Shown in pieces: positions 59,056 to 64,000 of a stretch of 64,000 bases of DNA; position 1 is the first letter of the stretch, and every line of letters begins with the position of its first letter. Made by a program: the position numbers and the translations under genes. This DNA comes from Bacteroidota bacterium (GTDB taxonomy: Bacteria; Bacteroidota; Bacteroidia; Flavobacteriales; Weeksellaceae): positions 1 to 64,000 of the forward strand of contig JAEWOD010000004.1 of NCBI GenBank assembly GCA_023461035.1. Reading direction: 5' to 3'. The notes beneath the pieces were generated by a model. It ran no database searches and was not told where the DNA came from. It worked only from the letters and a program-made list of their open reading frames with translations.

Positions 59056-60804
59056 TTACCCCTTCAACCTGATTTCCAACTCATCCAACTGACTCTGGTC
59101 AATGGGAGCGGGTGCATCTATCATCACGTCGCGGCCCGAATTGTTTTTCGGGAAGGCGATATAATCACGAATGGTTTCACTTCCGTCCAAAATGGAAACC
59201 AAACGGTCAAATCCAAAAGCAATTCCGCCGTGTGGTGGAGCTCCGTATTGGAAAGCATTCATTAGGAAACCAAATTGCTCCTGTGCTTGTTCAGCTGTAA
59301 ATCCTAAAAGTTCAAACATTTGAGATTGAAGGTCTTTGTCGTAAATACGGATGGAACCACCACCGATTTCGTTTCCGTTTAAAACCAAATCATAGGCATT
59401 TGCCCGAACTTCTCCCGGATTGGACTTCAATTTGGAAATATCTTCCGGCTTTGGTGAAGTAAACGGATGGTGCATGGCATGCCAGCGATTTGATTCTTCA
59501 TCAAATTCCAAAAGTGGAAAATCTACCACCCAAAGTGGTGCAAATTCATTCGGGTTTCTCAAATTTAATCTTTCGGCCAGTTCCATACGCAAAGCACTTA
59601 ATTGCTTTCTCGTGTCGTTTGCTTTTCCGGCCATCAGGATCATCAAATCACCTTTTTGAGCATTCATTCGTTCGGCAAAAGCGGCAAGATTTTCTTCCGA
59701 ATAAAATTTATCGGCAGACGATTTAAATGTTCCGTCTTCATTGACCCGAACCCAGACAAATCCTCTTGCACCGATTTGTGGACGTTGAACCCATTCGAGC
59801 AATCGGTCAATGTCTTTTCTTGTATAGGAATTCAGAGTCGGAGCAGAAATTCCGACCACCAATTCTTCTTTATCAAATATATCAAATCCTTTTCCTTTGG
59901 CTAAATCATCCAGTTCGTGAAACTCCATCCCGAAACGGATGTCCGGTTTGTCGTTGCCGTATTTCCGCATCGCTTCGTCATAAGTCATTCGCGGGAATTT
60001 CTCAATTTCCACATTATGAACCGATTTCAGTAAGTGTTTGGTCAATCCTTCAAAAATATTCAGAATGTCTTCCTGTTCCACAAATGCCATTTCGCAATCG
60101 ATTTGGGTAAATTCCGGCTGGCGGTCGGCACGCAAATCTTCATCACGGAAACATTTCACGATTTGAAAATATTTATCCAATCCGCCGACCATCATCAACT
60201 GTTTAAAGGTTTGTGGTGATTGTGGCAAAGCATAAAACTGACCGGGATTCATTCGGGAAGGAACCACAAAATCGCGTGCGCCTTCTGGCGTGGATTTGAT
60301 TAAAACCGGTGTTTCTACTTCAATAAAATCTTTGTCAGAAAGATATTTTCGAACTTCCTGCGCTACCTTGTGTCGGAAGATTAATTTATCTTTTACCGGA
60401 TTCCGTCTGATGTCCAGATAACGGTATTGCATTCTCAATTCTTCGCCACCATCGGTTTTGTCTTCAATGGTAAAAGGAGGAAGTTTGGATTCGTTCAGAA
60501 TTTCCAGTTTTTCAATTAGAATTTCAATTTCACCCGTCGGGATATTTGGATTTTTGGAAGCACGTTCAATCACGATTCCGGTTGACTGAATAACAAATTC
60601 GCGCCCCAAAGTCCGGGCAGCTTCCAGCAATGATTTATCGGAACGTTCTTCATCAATGATTAATTGCGTGATGCCGTATCGATCACGTAAATCAATCCAA
60701 ATCATAAATCCTTTATCCCGAATGACGGAAACCCAGCCGCTCAGTGTTACTTTTTCATTTAAATTACTTAGGTTTAATTCCCCGCAGGTATGTGTTCTGA
60801 ACAT
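59056..60804 (-). CDS. aspS: aspartate--tRNA ligase
   Basis: Class II synthetase charging tRNA-Asp. 582 residues, the bacterial length, with an N-terminal OB-fold (EKVTLSGWVSVIRDKGFMIW), motif 2 (QIVKCFRDEDLRADRQPEFT), the bacterial GAD insertion (about 280-420) and motif 3 (GIAFGFDRLVSILDGSETIR). The conserved HHPFTSPKPED segment is present. Its own -7 box lies 21 bases upstream of the ATG. Confidence 0.97.
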   Translation of the reverse strand: MFRTHTCGELNLSNLNEKVTLSGWVSVIRDKGFMIWIDLRDRYGITQLIIDEERSDKSLLEAARTLGREFVIQSTGIVIERASKNPNIPTGEIEILIEKLEILNESKLPPFTIEDKTDGGEELRMQYRYLDIRRNPVKDKLIFRHKVAQEVRKYLSDKDFIEVETPVLIKSTPEGARDFVVPSRMNPGQFYALPQSPQTFKQLMMVGGLDKYFQIVKCFRDEDLRADRQPEFTQIDCEMAFVEQEDILNIFEGLTKHLLKSVHNVEIEKFPRMTYDEAMRKYGNDKPDIRFGMEFHELDDLAKGKGFDIFDKEELVVGISAPTLNSYTRKDIDRLLEWVQRPQIGARGFVWVRVNEDGTFKSSADKFYSEENLAAFAERMNAQKGDLMILMAGKANDTRKQLSALRMELAERLNLRNPNEFAPLWVVDFPLLEFDEESNRWHAMHHPFTSPKPEDISKLKSNPGEVRANAYDLVLNGNEIGGGSIRIYDKDLQSQMFELLGFTAEQAQEQFGFLMNAFQYGAPPHGGIAFGFDRLVSILDGSETIRDYIAFPKNNSGRDVMIDAPAPIDQSQLDELEIRLKG

Positions 60805-60824
60805 TTTTTTTCAAAATTTATCTG

Positions 60825-60832
60825 CAAAGGTA
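60825..60832 (-). promoter_or_regulatory. aspS promoter, -7 box
   Basis: The minus strand reads TACCTTTG, an exact TAnnTTTG match; TSS about 15 bases before the ATG. The upstream -33 region falls inside a heptamer array. Confidence 0.5.
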
Positions 60833-60842
60833 AGTTTCTGTA

Positions 60843-60935
60843 AGTAAAAAGCAGAAAGTAGAAAGTAGAAAGTTTCAAATTTTAATCGTATTCCTCAAAT
60901 ACTTTACATATTATACTTTTTACATTCTACAAATT
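60843..60935. repeat. two heptamer arrays upstream of aspS and tRNA-Leu
   Basis: 60843-60877: AGTAAAA, AGCAGAA, AGTAGAA, AGTAGAA, AGTTTCA in exact phase. 60901-60935: ACTTTAC, ATATTAT, ACTTTTT, ACATTCT, ACAAATT in exact phase. Together they fill most of the divergent promoter region. Confidence 0.65.
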
Positions 60936-60938
60936 AAT

Positions 60939-60946
60939 TATTTTTG
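60939..60946 (+). promoter_or_regulatory. tRNA-Leu promoter, -7 box
   Basis: TATTTTTG matches TAnnTTTG and ends 9 bases before the first base of the tRNA. Confidence 0.55.
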
Positions 60947-60955
60947 CCAACCCAA

Positions 60956-61038
60956 GCACACGTGGTGAAATTGGTAGACACGCCATCTTGAGGGGGTGGT
61001 GTCCTAAGGATGTGTCGGTTCGAATCCGATCGTGTGCA
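60956..61038 (+). tRNA. tRNA-Leu, anticodon GAG
   Basis: The acceptor arms GCACACG and CGTGTGC pair over 7 bp with discriminator A. The D-loop contains AAATTGGTAGAC. The anticodon stem CCATC/GGTGG encloses the loop TTGAGGG, giving anticodon GAG (reads CUC and CUU). The T-arm is GTCGG-TTCGAAT-CCGAT. A long variable arm (GTCC-TAA-GGAT-type) marks it as a class II tRNA. The 3' CCA is not encoded. Confidence 0.93.
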
Positions 61039-61044
61039 CAAAAT

Positions 61045-61071
61045 AAAAGGCACTCATTTTGAGTGCCTTTT
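61045..61071. terminator. terminator after tRNA-Leu
   Basis: AAAAGGCACTCA and TGAGTGCCTTTT pair perfectly (12 bp) with a 3-base loop, between convergent genes. Confidence 0.88.
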
Positions 61072-61103
61072 ATGATTGATTTAAAGTGTTATTTCAACTT
61101 GAA

Positions 61104-62816
61104 TTAATTATTTTTACTTCCTTTCAACCAACTGAATACATATAATAAAATATGAATTCCTCCGAAAACAAGGGAAAACCAATACAATCCGGCATCAGCA
61201 ATTTGTCCGGTTGCAGGGTCAATTTCTGAAAATTGATGGTGTGCTATGGCTAATCCGACCAATGCAACTGATAAAACGATACCCGAAATTCCGACTATTT
61301 TATTGGCGTTATTTATGATTCCGCTTTGTCCGCTGGTGATATGGCTGTGTTTGATGCTATAAAACAAATAAACATCCAAACCAACAATCATCCACAAAAC
61401 CAAACGCATCCATGTGTCCAACGGCAAAAATGCCATCATGAAGAAACACACCAAAATACCCAAAATTGGAACAAATGGTACCAATGGCGTGCGGAAAGCT
61501 CTTGGAGCATCCGGCATGGATCTACGTAAGACCAAAACCCCGATACATACCAAAATAAATGCAAATAAAGTTCCGATACTGGTCATTTCGCCTACGACTC
61601 TTCCCGGGACAAAGGCCGCAAAAAGACTTACAAACAATAAGAAAAACAAATTGGATTTATGCGGAGTCTGAAATTTCGGATGGATGGATGAGAAAACTTT
61701 TGGAATCAATCCGTCTTTACTCATCGAATAAAATACCCGGCTTTGACCTAAAAGCAATACTAAAATTACCGAAGCATATCCCAACAAAATTGCCACAACG
61801 ATTGACGTATTCAACCATGGATATGCCGCATGAACCACTCCGTCCGGTCCCATATTTCCCATATTGCTGACGGCTATGGCAACCGGTGCCAGTTTGTCCG
61901 TAGGATCGGCTCCGTAGGCTTTGTAATTGGCAACTCCGGTCATTACATAAGCAAAAATGATGTATAAAACGGTACAAATCAAAAGTGAGCCTAAGATCCC
62001 CAAAGGCATAGATTTTTTAGGATTCTTAGTTTCCTGTGCGGCTGTACTTACCGCATCAAAACCTATATAAGCAAAGAATACGACGGCTGCGGCCCTTATG
62101 ATTCCGGAAAATCCGAATTCTCCAAATTTACCGGTATTTTCAGGAATAAAAGGAACGTGGTTTTCAGGGCGTATGTATTGAAATCCTACTGCTATGAAAA
62201 TCAGGACAATTGCAACTTTCATAATCACAATAATCGTATTGACAAAAGATGATTCCTGTGTTCCTCGGATCAGAACCAGAGACATAACCGTTACGATAAA
62301 TACCGCCGGAAGATTCATCATCCCCGTAACAACATCCCCGTTTGCCAAAGTCATCGAATCAAATGGTGTCATCAGTAATTCCGGTGGAAAGGTAACTCCT
62401 ACAGATTTAAGGAATTTATCCAGATAACCTGACCAGCTCGATGCTACCGTTGCGGCTCCCACCGCATATTCCAGCACCAAATCCCAGCCTATAATCCAGG
62501 CGACAAATTCGCCCATCGTAGCATACGAGTAGGTATAAGCGCTACCCGCAACCGGAATCATGGAAGCAAATTCGGCATAACATAATCCGGCCAAAGCACA
62601 GCCCAAAGCGGCAATAACAAAAGAGATGACGATGGATGGCCCGGCATAATCCGCAGCTGCCATACCCGTGATGGAAAACAATCCGGCACCGATGATGGCT
62701 CCGATCCCCAACGAAATTAACCCCCAAGTTCCCAATGTCTTCTTGAGGGTATGCTCACCGCTTTCATTGGCTTCTACAATCAAGCTTGAAATCGGTTTTC
62801 TCGAAAATATACTCAT
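61104..62816 (-). CDS. APC-family amino-acid permease (cationic amino-acid transporter-like)
   Basis: A 570-residue membrane protein with about 13-14 hydrophobic helices, starting at GTWGLISLGIGAIIGAGLFS, the substrate-binding glycine segment of APC transporters. Typical segments: YAGPSIVISFVIAALGCALA, AGSAYTYSYATMGEFVAWII, GWDLVLEYAVGAATVASSW, FFAYIGFDAVSTAAQETKNP and FILVCIGVLVLRRSMPDAPR, of the CAT/YfnA subgroup. It probably imports cationic or neutral amino acids by proton symport; the substrate cannot be told. Its partner peptidases nearby release peptides, but a direct link is speculative. Confidence 0.92.
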   Translation of the reverse strand: MSIFSRKPISSLIVEANESGEHTLKKTLGTWGLISLGIGAIIGAGLFSITGMAAADYAGPSIVISFVIAALGCALAGLCYAEFASMIPVAGSAYTYSYATMGEFVAWIIGWDLVLEYAVGAATVASSWSGYLDKFLKSVGVTFPPELLMTPFDSMTLANGDVVTGMMNLPAVFIVTVMSLVLIRGTQESSFVNTIIVIMKVAIVLIFIAVGFQYIRPENHVPFIPENTGKFGEFGFSGIIRAAAVVFFAYIGFDAVSTAAQETKNPKKSMPLGILGSLLICTVLYIIFAYVMTGVANYKAYGADPTDKLAPVAIAVSNMGNMGPDGVVHAAYPWLNTSIVVAILLGYASVILVLLLGQSRVFYSMSKDGLIPKVFSSIHPKFQTPHKSNLFFLLFVSLFAAFVPGRVVGEMTSIGTLFAFILVCIGVLVLRRSMPDAPRAFRTPLVPFVPILGILVCFFMMAFLPLDTWMRLVLWMIVGLDVYLFYSIKHSHITSGQSGIINNANKIVGISGIVLSVALVGLAIAHHQFSEIDPATGQIADAGLYWFSLVFGGIHILLYVFSWLKGSKNN

Positions 62817-62850
62817 GTGTTTGTGTTTTCTAATTTGTTAACAAGATTAA

Positions 62851-62858
62851 CAAATGTA
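62851..62858 (-). promoter_or_regulatory. permease promoter, -7 box
   Basis: The minus strand reads TACATTTG, exact TAnnTTTG, 34 bases before the ATG at 62816. Confidence 0.5.
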
Positions 62859-63075
62859 ATAATTTCTTTAAATTCTCTTTGGGAAATTCCATTTTCGGTT
62901 ATAATTTTAACCAAATTCTTCTAAAAATTCAGGGCATTTAGTCCGCTATTTTCTTCAAAATATGATTTTATAACTATCTTGCCGAAGTTTTTAGACAACT
63001 TGGATTGTTAATTGAAATTTGAATTGTTTGAAAGCAAATGGTTAGAGTAAATTCATACAAAACAAATTAACATAG

Positions 63076-64000
63076 ATGAAAAAATCATTGATTATCCTTT
63101 CGGTTTTTATAGGAATGACTGCTTGTAAAAAAGAAGGAGAAAGCGTAACGGGAACAAATGAAAACGGTGAAAAGTTAGTTGTAAATGAAGCAGGAGATAC
63201 GATTGTTTCAGGAGAAGCAAATACTCAAAATATAAATCCGTATGATGCTGCACTGGTAAAAAATGAAGACGAAACCTATTCGTTCCAATACAATTTGAAA
63301 AAAGGCGAAACCTATCCTTTCCTGTTAAAAACCAAACAAGACCAGTCCATGTCGGCTGCCGGTCAGTCCATGAGCATGACTGCTGAAAGAACCGTAGAGT
63401 TTGATTATTTCGTAGAAGATGTGGTGAATAATGTCTTTAAACTGAAAGCAACATTCAAAGGTTTTAGCGAACGCTTCAAATCACCAAACGGACAAATCAT
63501 GTCTTATGATACCCAATCGGCTAAACCTTCTGATGCAGATGTTGCAAAAAGTTGGACGATTTACAAATCCATCATCGGTCAAAGTTTCCAAATGGAAGTT
63601 GACAATAAAGGAAAAGTGATATCAGTAAAAGGTTTAAATACAGTAGTTTCCAATTCTTTGTCTAAACTAAAAACCGAATTCAATGCGGAAGAACAAAAAA
63701 TGATTCAAGATTTGTTAAATGCTTCACTGAACAACGAAGCCATCAAATCCCAATTTGAAGAAACACTAAACATTTTCCCGGTAAAAAACATCAAAATAGG
63801 TGAGCAATGGGCGGATTCACAAAACATAAGCGAAGGCCCGGTCAAAGGAACCAATAAGGTGACGAGAACTTTTAAAGAACTAAAAGACGGAAAAGCGAAA
63901 ATTACGGTAAACGGTATTCAGGATGTGAAAGGATCAGAAACCCAACAGGGAATAACGATGAATATGACCAGCAAAGCTACTCTGGACGGATACATAGATA
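63076..64000 (+). CDS. DUF6263-type lipoprotein, cut by the window end
   Basis: The first 308 codons of an exported lipoprotein: signal and lipobox IGMTACKKEG (Cys 16), then NLKKGETYPFLLKTKQDQSM, AERTVEFDYFVEDVVNNVFK, YKSIIGQSFQMEVDNKGKVI and NIFPVKNIKIGEQWADSQN, a pattern of DUF6263 proteins in Bacteroidota. There is no stop before the window ends. Function unknown. The gap 62817-63075 before it has only the permease promoter and a weak TATCTTGC box. Confidence 0.85.
   Translation, partial: MKKSLIILSVFIGMTACKKEGESVTGTNENGEKLVVNEAGDTIVSGEANTQNINPYDAALVKNEDETYSFQYNLKKGETYPFLLKTKQDQSMSAAGQSMSMTAERTVEFDYFVEDVVNNVFKLKATFKGFSERFKSPNGQIMSYDTQSAKPSDADVAKSWTIYKSIIGQSFQMEVDNKGKVISVKGLNTVVSNSLSKLKTEFNAEEQKMIQDLLNASLNNEAIKSQFEETLNIFPVKNIKIGEQWADSQNISEGPVKGTNKVTRTFKELKDGKAKITVNGIQDVKGSETQQGITMNMTSKATLDGYID

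Overview
The window is chromosomal DNA from a low-GC member of the Bacteroidota, most likely a Flavobacteriales species. The evidence is type IX secretion C-terminal sorting domains on two secreted proteins, many Bacteroidota-type -7 boxes (TAnnTTTG) close to start codons, almost no Shine-Dalgarno sites, and a S46 dipeptidyl-peptidase, DUF6150, DUF6263 and META-domain lipoproteins typical of this phylum. The genus cannot be named from the sequence alone. I saw no insertion sequence, prophage or CRISPR array.

Layout. 0.2-6.5 kb is a curli-type amyloid locus on the minus strand (csgA major curlin, csgB-like subunit, a CsgH-like/CsgE fusion, csgF, a csgG with an extra outer-membrane domain, and a propeller lipoprotein) with a divergent CsgD/LuxR-type regulator. 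6.5-17.5 kb is mainly housekeeping (rpoN, asnS, msrA, accA, ffh) plus a LytS/LytT-type two-component pair and a secreted FG-GAP protein. 17.5-20.1 kb holds a YefM-YoeB toxin-antitoxin pair, a DUF2461 gene, a HEPN-like gene and exonuclease III. 20.2-26.5 kb has a flavin monooxygenase, PepE, a DoxX/three-VOC/Crp cluster and a META lipoprotein. 26.5-34.3 kb is again core (pheT, dnaN, a cystathionine beta-synthase-type enzyme, lpdA). 34.4-39.5 kb is accessory: HipA-like kinase with DUF3037, two paralogous secreted proteins, glycosyltransferase, methyltransferase and a YopX-like gene. 39.5-50 kb has fabI, an acyl-CoA dehydrogenase, small domain proteins and a 2057-residue alpha-2-macroglobulin with an internal TonB-plug-like segment. 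50-64 kb has dps, hemW, two secreted peptidases, hppD, aspS, tRNA-Leu(GAG), an amino-acid permease and a truncated DUF6263 lipoprotein.

The most interesting signals are non-coding. The csgA-csgB gap holds two tandem hairpins whose loops (CCCCCA and UGGGGG in the transcript) are exactly complementary, and a 12-base piece of the second is repeated upstream of the divergent regulator. At least nine intergenic places carry degenerate tandem repeats with a strict 7-base period but a different unit each time. A 36-base motif follows stop codons, a long imperfect hairpin element lies upstream of the beta-synthase gene, and a GC-rich palindrome has been accommodated in frame inside the macroglobulin gene.

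How genes work together: CsgG forms the outer-membrane pore, CsgE/CsgH-like and CsgF act as accessory factors, CsgA/CsgB form the fibre, and the divergent regulator probably controls them. The VOC/DoxX/Crp genes look like one small-molecule detoxification neighbourhood, and HipA-like/DUF3037 and YefM/YoeB look like co-evolved pairs. All functions are inferred from sequence features and family knowledge; no search was run.
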